Below, one piece after another: positions 1 to 6,949 of a stretch of 13,377 nt of DNA; the first letter of the stretch is position 1; each line of letters opens with the position of its first letter. The notes under the pieces are model-generated. The model was not told the origin of the DNA. It searched no databases and saw nothing but the letters and a program-made list of their open reading frames with translations. The position numbers were made by a program, and so were the translations under genes. The DNA is taken from contig CABQAK010000048.1 of NCBI GenBank assembly GCA_902462065.1, positions 1-13,377 on the forward strand, written 5' to 3'. This DNA is from an uncultured Collinsella sp. (GTDB lineage: Bacteria; Actinomycetota; Coriobacteriia; Coriobacteriales; Coriobacteriaceae).

Positions 1-15
1 AACTGCGGGAATGGC

Positions 16-735
16 CTATTTGCTCAATGTGTTCGGTTGAGATCGGAAATCAACCTCGAGCGCTTGTTCGCTCTTGCCGTACGAAGATGTCAGTTGAATG
101 TTGAGAATCTGATTAAGCTGCGATGCAATTGCGGCGTAAAAGGCGCTGTCCGCCTCTTTCTTCTCATACGTGACCCTATACAAAAGTTTCCTCAACCCAG
201 TAATTACACAGAAATACACGATGAGGAGAATGATGGAAAACACCGCGAGAGTTGAATCAATTGACCATATGATAAGCAATACGATGGGAATGGCTACAAT
301 GGACAGCGGCGCACTGATAAAATTCGCCAAAACGAAGGATGAGACCACGCTGGAGTCGGAAATAATCCGTTGCGTTGTATAGGCTGGATCGATGGTCCGA
401 CTCACCAAGTAATCGTCTCTTTCAAAACGCAAGACGGCCTCCCTGAGAAGATCAAAGGAAAGTCTCGTGGTTATGCGAATGGAAAGTGTTCCTGCAAAAT
501 AAGTAAAGAGGGTGGAGAAAACTCCTATTGACGCAACCAGGAGCGCGAAGAGTACGGCGTCTCTTTCGCTGCGGTTACCGAGAAGAAAATCTAAGAATTT
601 CCCGTTCACGTATGGCATGGCATAGGAGAGAGCGGTTCCAATCACCGTGATAGCAATGAAGACGAAAGCCCCTTTTGCTCTGATGAACCTCGAGAGAACG
701 CATCGAATCAAGGAAGGCCCCAATCTACCCGCCAC
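16..735 (-). CDS. Truncated ABC exporter, transmembrane domain only
   Basis: This 239-residue protein resembles the membrane domain of an ABC half-transporter (exporter type, normally about 570 residues with a fused ATPase). Four hydrophobic segments are visible at about residues 23-43, 62-84, 136-157 and 162-184. They are followed by a charged helix (about 188-230, containing YEKKEADSAFY and SSYGKSEQALEVDF) that matches the cytoplasmic loop between TM4 and TM5. The frame then ends at TAG (16-18), before TM5, TM6 and the nucleotide-binding domain. The window edge lies 15 bases further on, so I cannot see whether the ATPase follows in another frame; one other frame does stay open to the edge. 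The only start is GTG at 735, because an in-frame TGA lies two codons upstream, and no convincing Shine-Dalgarno precedes it. G+C is low compared with the core genes. It is probably a disrupted gene; the family call is firm, but the substrate is unknown. Confidence 0.62.
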   Translation of the reverse strand: MAGRLGPSLIRCVLSRFIRAKGAFVFIAITVIGTALSYAMPYVNGKFLDFLLGNRSERDAVLFALLVASIGVFSTLFTYFAGTLSIRITTRLSFDLLREAVLRFERDDYLVSRTIDPAYTTQRIISDSSVVSSFVLANFISAPLSIVAIPIVLLIIWSIDSTLAVFSIILLIVYFCVITGLRKLLYRVTYEKKEADSAFYAAIASQLNQILNIQLTSSYGKSEQALEVDFRSQPNTLSK

Positions 736-1050
736 AAAACATCAATCACTGATACCTTACACCTCAACACAACAGGAGCGAAGATTTGCCAATGAGACTG
801 CTTTAAGATTGCCTTGGGCCAATACGATCTCAAGCTCTTCCTACAAGAGAGTCGGAATCGGACATCTCCTCCGACGAACCTGGCAATCGGGCGGTTGAAA
901 TATCTTTTTCAACCGCCCGATTGCCACAATAGATTTGAGCATCCGCCAACAAACGTCCGCGTTTTATACCCATCAAATCCTTTGCCTTTTGTCGTCTAGA
1001 CTAGAAAAATCGCTCGAAATAACGCAACCGGCCTGCTCGCTTGAAGAAAC
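736..1050. other. AT-rich intergenic stretch with a long hairpin
   Basis: I see no credible gene here. The stretch separates the methyltransferase remnant from the ABC gene, both on the minus strand. It contains the perfect inverted repeat listed separately (881-926). It also has a possible minus-strand -10 box TATAAA at 963-968, without a good -35, which would place the hairpin in the leader of the ABC gene. Short open frames on the plus strand lack ribosome binding sites and protein-like composition. Confidence 0.5.
881..926. repeat. Perfect 20-bp inverted repeat with 6-nt loop
   Basis: The left arm at 881-900 (TGGCAATCGG then GCGGTTGAAA) is exactly reverse-complementary to the right arm at 907-926. 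The loop is TATCTT. Neither side is followed by a T-run outside the stem, so it is not a classical intrinsic terminator in either direction; the A/T-rich part of each arm faces the loop. It could be a leader hairpin of the ABC gene, a transcription barrier, or a small palindromic mobile element. Confidence 0.8.
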
Positions 1051-1892
1051 CTAAGCCCGTAACGTAGATGTGCAAACTTCCGAAACGCCTTGCGCGGCAT
1101 AGTGCGTATAAACTTCGTCAACCGCCTCAGAAATATCTGAGTATCGCGCCGGGTCAAAAGCATACGATGTCGCAGCTATACCCTGCACCCATTCGGAACG
1201 CGGATTAATTGAATAGCCACACAGCATCATCATACATGCATCTAGACCTGATTTCCCAAGTATCCGACGTATTGATGAGAGCATCGCGGGTCGCCCCTGC
1301 ACCATCGTCGTCACCCCTATTAGCAGTATTTACCGTTTTTCTCTAAATGCGTATCGCCACCCTTAAGAATACGAAGTGTTTTATCCAGACCCGATTGTCC
1401 TCCATCTCAAACGAAGGGATAAGGAATCTCATCCGGAATCGGCAGTAACGGAGGATTCACAACGACAAGCGAAAAACATGAGTCATCTCTCAGAGGGGAG
1501 TAAAGGCTCCCCTCAAGCACCCTAGTTTCGTCATCCAAAGAGTTGATGGCAGTGTTTTTCTTACAAAGGTCGACAACAAAAGGGTTGATTTCTACAGATG
1601 TTACATCCATGCCACAGTTGGTAAGTATCAGGCCCTGTATTCTGGGGCCAGAACACAAATCGAGAGCCTTCCGTGCGCTCTGCGGTGTAAGGCGCCAATC
1701 TCAGCAAATCTGTCCCACAATACTGCGCTGAAGAACAAGACGGAACCCCTGAGCCAAACTCCCCTATACCTTATTAAGGCTAAGACAGGCAAGTTCACGC
1801 ACCCGGCATATTCCAGAATAACATCCTATTGTTTTAGATGCTCTACAAGCATGAACAGCCGCGAATCGGAAAGATCTTCTAGTTTCGCCCCG
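1051..1892 (-). pseudogene. Degraded class I SAM-dependent methyltransferase
   Basis: Joining three minus-strand frames rebuilds a methyltransferase. The N-terminal part (about 1892-1697) contains LALIRYRGVWLRG and FSAVLWDRFAEIG. The central part carries the SAM-binding motif I (KALDLCSGPRIQGL), the acidic end of beta-2 (VTSVEINP) and the NPP motif (VVVNPPLLPIPDEIPYPFV). The C-terminal part (1314-1051) begins GVTTMVQGRPAML and ends TSTLRA. The lesions are TAG at 1826-1828, a one-base frameshift near 1691-1697 (EIG to LTPQ), TGA at 1407-1409 where the family normally continues PYPFVGDGG (here PYPFV-stop-DGG), and a one-base frameshift near 1317-1326. Homology continues across each lesion, so these are gene-breaking changes and not gene borders. 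The exact 5' end is uncertain. It may once have worked with the ABC exporter downstream on the same strand; that is an inference. The methyl acceptor is unknown. Confidence 0.7.
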
Positions 1893-1951
1893 ACTGACCG
1901 CCAAGGGCCAAAATGGCCCCTCCATCCCCGGGCGACTGGCTCTGGCGCGCC

Positions 1952-2002
1952 AAGGAGTGTCCCCAAGTGCCGGCAGAAAAGGAACGTCCCCATCTGCCGG
2001 CT
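1952..2002. repeat. Two 24-bp direct repeats with nested hairpin
   Basis: Two copies of a unit of the form AAGGAnnGTCCCCAnnTGCCGGC lie at 1952-1975 and 1979-2002, agreeing at 19 of 24 positions. The second copy ends on the stop codon of the FHA gene. Part of the first copy and the end of the second also form a 9-bp perfect inverted repeat (GCCGGCAGA at 1969-1977 with TCTGCCGGC at 1993-2001), so on the minus strand a hairpin forms directly after the FHA stop. Nearby lie a 10-bp palindrome TGGCGCGCCA (1943-1952) and a 6-bp stem GGGCCA/TGGCCC (1905-1919). The G-rich consensus resembles REP-type intergenic repeats spread by IS200-like RAYT transposases; no such transposase is in the window, so that origin is a guess. 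Confidence 0.6.
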
Positions 2003-2939
2003 AGAGGGCACCGAAGAGGATGGCATAGGTAGTGGATTCGCCGAGCTTGAGCTCGTCGCCGGGATTGAGTTGGGCGGAACGGCCGGGCTCGACCTGAATG
2101 CAGACGCGCGTGGCCCCGTTTACCACCACGGTTCCGTTGGTGGACGACAAGTCCTCGACGTGCCAGATATTTTGAGCATCGCACCAGATATGGGCATGGC
2201 GGGCCGAGACATCGTCGCCGACGTCGGTAATATCGCCCTCGCCAGTGGCCAGCGCGCCAATCTCAACACCCTGCTCACTCGGCTGAATCCAGCGCGGGGC
2301 GCTCACGACAAAACTGTTTTGTACGCACAGCAAGCCCAAGGGGTGCGCCGGGGCGGGTTCGCGTTCGCCCGCGGTCATCGACATGCCAAGCGAACGCGGC
2401 GTGGATGTGCCTCCGCCACAGGTCGCGTGCGCGTAGTCGATGGCATAGTTCACCGAGGACCGCACATCCGCCGAACAACCGACGGCGACAAACAGCACCA
2501 GCACGGCCTCGGCGCGCTCGGCGGGCATGAGTTCCGCCGCCTGGGACAGGCGATCGAGCGCGTTGCGATAGAGATTCGTGTCCTGGTGGCACTCTTCGAG
2601 CGCGCGTACCATCGGTTCACCTGCAGGACCGCACACCATATTGATCACAGCCGTGGAGTCCATGGGATTGCGCTGGCGCAGGGCCAGTTGCGACATAATA
2701 CGCGCAGCCGAGGTACCGTATTCGGCAAAGTAGCGATGCTGAAGCGTGCCGACCGGCGCGCGAACGATAAAGCGGGAAACCCAAGAGCGATCGGCGGCTC
2801 GGCTCTGCGGGCTGCGGCCGTCGGCGAGCGGACGGGACGAAAGCACCAAGCCGCACAGCTCGATATGGCTCAGATGCGCCGCGCGCTTAAAGATGTCAAA
2901 CATGGCCCCGCATGGGGTGAGCTCAACTTGAGATGCCAT
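2001..2939 (-). CDS. FHA-domain protein of the kinase operon
   Basis: The 312-residue protein has a C-terminal forkhead-associated domain (about 225-309), the fold that binds phosphothreonine peptides. Visible landmarks are the VSARHAHI motif (S245, R247, H248) and DLSSTNGT (N268, G269). The Arg of the usual GR motif is replaced (IGA at 227-229), so ligand affinity may differ. The N-terminal 220 residues match no domain I can name; they are soluble-looking and rich in Ala and Arg. No signal peptide or membrane segment is visible, so it should act in the cytoplasm. The ATG at 2939 is 3 bp after the kinase stop and is preceded by a perfect AAGGAGG (2948-2954) with 8-nt spacing inside the kinase 3' end, which fixes the start. 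By position it is the likely reader of phosphosites made by the adjacent kinase. It ends on a repeat that can form a hairpin. Confidence 0.88.
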   Translation of the reverse strand: MASQVELTPCGAMFDIFKRAAHLSHIELCGLVLSSRPLADGRSPQSRAADRSWVSRFIVRAPVGTLQHRYFAEYGTSAARIMSQLALRQRNPMDSTAVINMVCGPAGEPMVRALEECHQDTNLYRNALDRLSQAAELMPAERAEAVLVLFVAVGCSADVRSSVNYAIDYAHATCGGGTSTPRSLGMSMTAGEREPAPAHPLGLLCVQNSFVVSAPRWIQPSEQGVEIGALATGEGDITDVGDDVSARHAHIWCDAQNIWHVEDLSSTNGTVVVNGATRVCIQVEPGRSAQLNPGDELKLGESTTYAILFGAL

Positions 2940-2942
2940 GAC

Positions 2943-4787
2943 CTAGGCCTCCTTGGTCGTAGAAATAGAATCGGACGATACTTCGACAGGTCCGCCAAAA
3001 GTACGGGCAGCTGCGGCTCCACCGGCAAGCGGAGTCGCCATCTGGGCTTTTGTGCGTCGCGGTGCCGAAACGGGAAGTTCAAAGGCAAAGCCCATCGCAA
3101 GCAAAAACCACGTAAGCGTATAGGTTGCAACCAGAGCGGCAACAAGGCCGCCCATCACGGCGCGTTGGGAAAATACGCTACATGCAGCCACAACCAGCAC
3201 CGGAACCTCGCAGGCAGAAAGCGCAAGCACACCCTGCAGGAAGCCCGAGCGCCGATCGCGCGCAAGTGCCCCCGCGGTAACGCCGGCTATGCCTGGCAGC
3301 GCCAACGCCAGTGCGGCAATAATACCCGGTAGCGACCCAGACCACACGAGCGATCCCAAAGTCGCCGTCACGCGGGCGCCCGACGCCAGCAGCGCGGCCG
3401 AAACCACGACCACAGCCCAAACCACGCTGCAAACGACCGCCGCACCGATCATCGCCGCGCGACGAACCGCGCGGCCGGACGCATCCATGGGGCACGGCGT
3501 GAGCGGCTCGCCGCGGAGCGAACGACCGACATTTTGCGCATAGTGGTCACAAAACGCCGAGAGCGCCGCCTCGACCGCCGCCGGCTCGGGACGATCTTTT
3601 TGATGGCTGGACAGACAGGCCATCACCACGTCGAACAGCTGGGCATCGACAAACGCCAGCGCATCGCGTAGCTCTTCGGAATCCGGCTCAAGCCCCAGCT
3701 GCTGGGCCTGCTCGGCCGCGGCGAGCGCCACATCGGGCTCACGACGAAGCAGCTGAGTCAAATCACAACCGGGCGCATGGGCACCAATGGGATAGTCGGG
3801 CCGCGTGTCCATCTTGAGACGATAGGGGCTGGCGATGTCGCGCGTCTTTTTGCGCGAACCCGAGGTGCCCGAAGTGCCCGGCGCGACTTCGTATGGCGCG
3901 ACGCCGGCAATGAGCTCGTAAACCGTGCTTGCCGCGGCATAGACGTCGATCGCCGGCGACATACGCAAAGCGCGCAGGTCGGGAATATCGTCGGTGAGCA
4001 TCTCGGGCGGGGCATAGGCAACCGTCGCGCGACGCAGCGTGGCATAGCGCTCCGTAAACGACGCCTTGCCGCCGGTACCGGCCACAGCCGACGCAGGCTC
4101 GAGCGCCAGCGACGAGCCAAAGTCGATCAGGCACAGGTCAAAGGTGCCCTCGGCAAGCTGCCGGTCAAGCGGCAGGCGCGCCGTACGCACCATAATATTA
4201 GCGGGCGAGATATCGCGATGGACAAAGCCCTCGCCCACCAGGCTCATACGGCAGAGCAGATCGAACAGTTCGCGACCCAGACGCGCCGCCACAAGCGGCG
4301 ACAGGCGTCCGGCATCGTCCACGGCGAGTCGCGAACGCAAGCGGGCAAGCGTCTCGCCCTCGACCCATTCCATGACAATTGCAGGCACACCGTCGACCTC
4401 GCCCCAGCCATAGAGGCGGGGAAAGCCCTTAAGGCCCGAAAGGGCGCGATGGCATTCGTATTCCTCGCGAAACGCCGCCTTGAACTTGGCGACCAGCGCC
4501 TCGTGAGCGGCATCGTCGTCAAACTCATCGCGCGTCGGCAAGATGAGCTGCTTGAGTGCCACTGCCTCGCCTTGGGCGTTGACGGCACGCGTCACGCGGC
4601 CGATACCGCCACGGAGCATGGTGGCATCGTCGGCAAACAGCATCGTAAAACGACGCAGATAGGCAGGCAGTTCGTCCTGACCGAGCGCAATGGCCGGCTC
4701 AAACCCGTCGACACGCGCCAGGCGCAGGCCGACCATGGGATCGCGACCGAGCGATTGTGGTGTGGTGGATGCAAGATCGGTCATCAT
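2943..4787 (-). CDS. Membrane Ser/Thr protein kinase with four-TM C-terminus
   Basis: The 614-residue protein is a Hanks-type kinase that transfers ATP phosphate to Ser/Thr. The catalytic parts look intact: a glycine-rich loop RGGIGRV (59-65), the ATP-binding Lys in VALKQ (K79), HRDISPANIM (190-199; catalytic D192, N197), IDFGSS (221-226) and APPE (259-262). An insert of about 50 residues rich in Gly, Ser and Lys follows the conserved ELIAGVAPYE. The C-terminus has four predicted membrane helices (about 444-468, 484-506, 518-537, 544-568) and a short cytoplasmic-looking tail, not the PASTA repeats of PknB-type kinases. The ATG overlaps the upstream stop as ATGA (4784-4787). No strong Shine-Dalgarno is visible, so translational coupling is likely; a second ATG directly follows the first. 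Substrates are unknown; the FHA protein next door is the obvious partner. Confidence 0.92.
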   Translation of the reverse strand: MMTDLASTTPQSLGRDPMVGLRLARVDGFEPAIALGQDELPAYLRRFTMLFADDATMLRGGIGRVTRAVNAQGEAVALKQLILPTRDEFDDDAAHEALVAKFKAAFREEYECHRALSGLKGFPRLYGWGEVDGVPAIVMEWVEGETLARLRSRLAVDDAGRLSPLVAARLGRELFDLLCRMSLVGEGFVHRDISPANIMVRTARLPLDRQLAEGTFDLCLIDFGSSLALEPASAVAGTGGKASFTERYATLRRATVAYAPPEMLTDDIPDLRALRMSPAIDVYAAASTVYELIAGVAPYEVAPGTSGTSGSRKKTRDIASPYRLKMDTRPDYPIGAHAPGCDLTQLLRREPDVALAAAEQAQQLGLEPDSEELRDALAFVDAQLFDVVMACLSSHQKDRPEPAAVEAALSAFCDHYAQNVGRSLRGEPLTPCPMDASGRAVRRAAMIGAAVVCSVVWAVVVVSAALLASGARVTATLGSLVWSGSLPGIIAALALALPGIAGVTAGALARDRRSGFLQGVLALSACEVPVLVVAACSVFSQRAVMGGLVAALVATYTLTWFLLAMGFAFELPVSAPRRTKAQMATPLAGGAAAARTFGGPVEVSSDSISTTKEA

Positions 4788-5689
4788 AGGGCAAGCGCCG
4801 CCACGTTATTGTTGAAGTTACCGAGCGCGACGTCATCATCGCCGTAATGGCCGACCCATTGACATAGGTTGGTGTAACAGCCCCACAGATTGGCATACTG
4901 CTGATACCACTTTGACCGGGGCGAAAATGTCTGACGACCGAACTCGGCTCGAATGACAAACATCTCCCCGACCAGGCTGTCGCACGGTCTGGGATCTCCC
5001 GTAGAGTTATAGGTCGAGACCACGTCATTGGCACGAGAAACATAGCCGTCGAGCATGTTGTACTTGGTCACAAGCCAACTGTGAATGCTCTCTTCCTCAG
5101 CAGCGGAAAGGCCACCGGAGTTTGCATCGTTGTCAGTGTTGCCGCCCGTCGAGCCGCCGTTTCCAGACCCTCCGGTAGAAGAGCCCGACCCAGAGCCGCC
5201 GCCCGAACTCGATGAATCCGAGCCGGAGCCAGAAGTATCCGAGCTACCGGGCTTTCCGGACTGCTGGGCGTCCTGCTCCTTTTGCTGCTCGACCTTATTC
5301 ACCGTTGCCGCCACGCTATTGTTGGACAACCGATCGATGATCTTGGTGTTGGTGAGCACGATGGTTTTGCCATTGGCAAGCGTGACTTCGTTGTCCGGGG
5401 CCTCGGCGCCGTCCGCATCGTCGGTGCCAAACACAATATGCGCGACCACACTTGCCCAAACATATCCAGTCGTGGTGCCCAGGTCACTTTTGACCTCATG
5501 CCCCATGCGCGGTTCGCGTGCGGCATGCGCCTGCATCATGGACGGCACGGTCATGCCATAGGCAGAAACGCCAGCTATAACCAGCACCAGCGAGCACGAC
5601 AGCAGCGCGTACGCCCGAGGCGCCAGGCCTAGCCGGCGTCGCATGCGCACCGCGGCGCCGCGCTTTGTCTGAGTGCCACCGGGCCGCAT
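4784..5689 (-). CDS. Single-pass membrane protein with Ser/Gly stalk
   Basis: I do not recognise a named family. I chose the ATG at 5689 (301 residues) because GGAGGA lies 6 nt upstream (5696-5701). A longer frame starting at 5782 would run through the leader hairpin and has no ribosome binding site. A positively charged N-terminus (RMRRRLGLAPR, about 15-25) precedes one membrane helix (about 26-47), giving a probable N-in, C-out topology. Outside follow a region of about 100 residues with a VTLANGKTIVLTNTK hairpin-like stretch, a charged short helix (130-145), a Ser/Gly/Asn low-complexity stalk (about 148-194), and a helical, Trp- and Tyr-rich C-terminal domain (195-301) with three Cys (C236, C271, C276). 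It is the first gene of the kinase-FHA operon and overlaps the kinase by 4 bp, so a role as extracytoplasmic sensor or anchor for the kinase is a reasonable inference. Confidence 0.8.
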   Translation of the reverse strand: MRPGGTQTKRGAAVRMRRRLGLAPRAYALLSCSLVLVIAGVSAYGMTVPSMMQAHAAREPRMGHEVKSDLGTTTGYVWASVVAHIVFGTDDADGAEAPDNEVTLANGKTIVLTNTKIIDRLSNNSVAATVNKVEQQKEQDAQQSGKPGSSDTSGSGSDSSSSGGGSGSGSSTGGSGNGGSTGGNTDNDANSGGLSAAEEESIHSWLVTKYNMLDGYVSRANDVVSTYNSTGDPRPCDSLVGEMFVIRAEFGRQTFSPRSKWYQQYANLWGCYTNLCQWVGHYGDDDVALGNFNNNVAALAL

Positions 5690-5702
5690 GCGCTCTCCTC
5701 CA

Positions 5703-5729
5703 AGAAAAACACGCCGCTCGGGAGCGGCG
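5703..5729 (-). terminator. Terminator-like hairpin in the kinase operon leader
   Basis: On the minus strand an 8-bp GC-rich stem (arms 5722-5729 and 5712-5719, about GG in the loop) is followed by TGTTTTTC (5703-5710), the form of an intrinsic terminator. It ends only a few bases before the GGAGGA ribosome binding site of the 5689 gene and lies downstream of the candidate promoter at 5752-5782. It could end read-through from recR, or act as a leader attenuator for the kinase operon. Confidence 0.6.
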
Positions 5730-5751
5730 CATTCATTCGAATCCACATTTG

Positions 5752-5782
5752 AGTGTATCAGCGAACCCAAAAGGTTGCGCAA
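5752..5782 (-). promoter_or_regulatory. Candidate promoter of the kinase-FHA operon
   Basis: The minus strand shows an extended -10, TGATACACT (5752-5760), and a possible -35, TTGCGC (5777-5782), with a long 19-nt spacer. The -35 lies inside a perfect 10-bp palindrome GTTGCGCAAC (5774-5783), a possible operator. Transcription would start near 5745, giving a leader of about 55 nt that contains the hairpin at 5703-5729. Confidence 0.4.
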
Positions 5783-5843
5783 CGAATGGGCAAATTAAGG
5801 ACGCGGGCGGAAGCATCCATGCGATAAGCGGATACGAAGCATC

Positions 5844-5897
5844 TTTGTTGCACAACAAACTCACAGTCGCACGGGGAAATTATGACTACCCCGTGCG
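5844..5897. repeat. Two inverted repeats between recR and the kinase operon
   Basis: TTTGTTG and CAACAAA flank a CA dinucleotide at 5844-5859, which looks like a dyad operator. Next to it, CGCACGGGG (5868-5876) and CCCCGTGCG (5889-5897) form a 9-bp perfect stem with a 12-nt AT-rich loop. This lies 38 bases downstream of the recR stop and could help to end the recR transcript, although only GAGTTTG follows it on the minus strand. Confidence 0.45.
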
Positions 5898-5934
5898 TCG
5901 CGAGGAAAACATACGGCAGGAGCAGGCTCGCCAC

Positions 5935-6531
5935 CTAAATCGCGCGACGGGCCTCAATGGCGCGGCCAAGCGTAAGCTCGTCGGCATACTCCAGGTCGCC
6001 GCCCACGGGCAGGCCGCTCGCCAGACGCGACACCTCGACGCCCAGCGGCTTGATAGTGCGGGCCAGGTAGCTCGCCGTGGTCTCGCCCTCGATGTTGGGG
6101 TTGGTGGCGATGATGACCTCATGGATATCCTCGTGGCCCAGACGCGCCAGCAGCTCGCGGATGTGCAACTGCTCGGGACCAATCTTGTCCATGGGGCTGA
6201 TCACGCCGCCCAATACGTGGTAGAGACCGTGGTAGCTGCCCGTGCGCTCGATCGCCTGGACGTCGCGCGGCTCGCCCACCACGCAAATGCGAGTGGTATC
6301 GCGCATCGGGTCCTGGCAGATGGAGCACTCGTCGGCCGTGGCGTAGTTAAAGCAGCGGCTGCAAAAGTGGACCTCCTGCTTGACCTCCAGGATGGCCTCG
6401 GCCAGGCGGCGGGCCTCCTCGGCATCGGCCTCGAGCAGGTAATAGGCGATGCGCTGGGCCGACTTGGGACCAATGCCCGGCAGACGGCCCAGCTCATCGA
6501 GCAGTTTTTGCAGACTGTGATTCGCACTCAT
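5935..6531 (-). CDS. recR: Recombination mediator protein RecR
   Basis: RecR works with RecO (and RecF) to load RecA at single-strand gaps in the cytoplasm. The 198-residue length is standard. An N-terminal helix-hairpin-helix (LPGIGPKSAQRIA, 17-29) is followed by a four-Cys zinc site (C57, C60, C69, C72). A Toprim domain follows, with ICVVGEPRD (82-90), the Gly-rich loop HVLGGVISPMDKIGPEQL (105-122) and TNPNIEGETTASYLA (143-157). The C-terminus keeps SRLASGLPVGGDLEYADELTLGRA (168-191). All family motifs appear intact. The ATG at 6531 lies 13 nt after the ybaB stop; the ribosome binding site is weak, which fits coupling to ybaB. The gene order dnaX, ybaB, recR is conserved widely in bacteria. 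Confidence 0.98.
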   Translation of the reverse strand: MSANHSLQKLLDELGRLPGIGPKSAQRIAYYLLEADAEEARRLAEAILEVKQEVHFCSRCFNYATADECSICQDPMRDTTRICVVGEPRDVQAIERTGSYHGLYHVLGGVISPMDKIGPEQLHIRELLARLGHEDIHEVIIATNPNIEGETTASYLARTIKPLGVEVSRLASGLPVGGDLEYADELTLGRAIEARRAI

Positions 6532-6544
6532 GTATATGCGTGTC

Positions 6545-6865
6545 TTAGAACGGCATGCCCGGGATGTTGAGGCCGCCGGTGATGGCGCCCATCTGCTTGT
6601 TGGCGAGCTCGTTGACGCCGCGGACGGCCTCGTTGACGGCAGCCATGATCATGTCCTGCAGCATATCGACGTCCTCGGGATCGAGGGCATCGGGATCGAT
6701 GGTGAGGTTGACGAGCTCCATCTCGCCGTTAACGGTCACCTTGACCATGCCGCCGCCGGCAGAGGCGTCGACGGTCTGGGACTTGAGGTTCTCTTGCGCG
6801 GCGGCAAGCTGCTCCTGCATCTTGCGAGCCTGCTTCATCATCTGCTGCATGTTCATACCGGCCAT
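6545..6865 (-). CDS. ebfC: YbaB/EbfC family nucleoid-associated protein
   Basis: This 106-residue protein belongs to the YbaB/EbfC family of small dimeric DNA-binding proteins found beside recR. The N-terminus is a Met- and Gln-rich helix (MQQMMKQARKMQEQL, 6-20). The central sheet has the family pattern AGGGMVKVTVNGEMELVNLTIDP (36-58), followed by LDPEDVDMLQDMIMAAVNEAV (61-81). The C-terminal tail MGAITGGLNIPGMPF is also typical. The ATG at 6865 has AAAGGAG (6871-6877) with 5-nt spacing. It probably forms one transcript with recR. It is separated from dnaX by a two-gene cassette and that cassette's terminator, so it probably has its own promoter here. Confidence 0.96.
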   Translation of the reverse strand: MAGMNMQQMMKQARKMQEQLAAAQENLKSQTVDASAGGGMVKVTVNGEMELVNLTIDPDALDPEDVDMLQDMIMAAVNEAVRGVNELANKQMGAITGGLNIPGMPF

Positions 6866-6878
6866 GATGGCTCCTTTA

Positions 6879-6892
6879 CGTGCGGCCGCACG
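6879..6892. promoter_or_regulatory. 14-bp perfect palindrome before the ebfC ribosome binding site
   Basis: CGTGCGGCCGCACG is fully self-complementary and ends 1 bp before AAAGGAG of ebfC. It could be an operator or an RNA stem that affects ribosome access; the sequence alone does not decide. Confidence 0.4.
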
Positions 6893-6940
6893 CCGAGCTG
6901 CAAGGGCAGCCGGAGCACGGCGGAACTTTCAAACTCAAAA

Positions 6941-6949
6941 ATCGTACCA
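6941..6949 (-). promoter_or_regulatory. Candidate extended -10 for ebfC-recR
   Basis: The minus strand reads TGGTACGAT, an extended -10 (TGnTACGAT), with no clear -35. A start near 6934 would give a leader of about 70 nt that includes the 14-bp palindrome. Because a terminator closes the upstream cassette, a promoter somewhere in this gap is expected. Confidence 0.3.

Noticed and set aside
881..926. Inverted repeat as an intrinsic terminator
   Set aside because: No T-run follows the stem on either strand, and the A/T-rich pairs sit at the loop end.
1851..3332. Plus-strand open frame of 493 codons
   Set aside because: It lies antisense to the FHA and kinase genes, is rich in Arg, Gly and His as shadows of GC-rich genes are, and has no domain or ribosome binding site.
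3777..4847. Plus-strand open frame of 356 codons
   Set aside because: Antisense to the kinase; its composition is typical of a shadow frame, and the kinase motifs on the other strand are intact.
5690..5782. Upstream start for the stalk protein at 5782
   Set aside because: It lacks a ribosome binding site, would encode the leader hairpin and promoter region, and the ATG at 5689 has an ideal Shine-Dalgarno.
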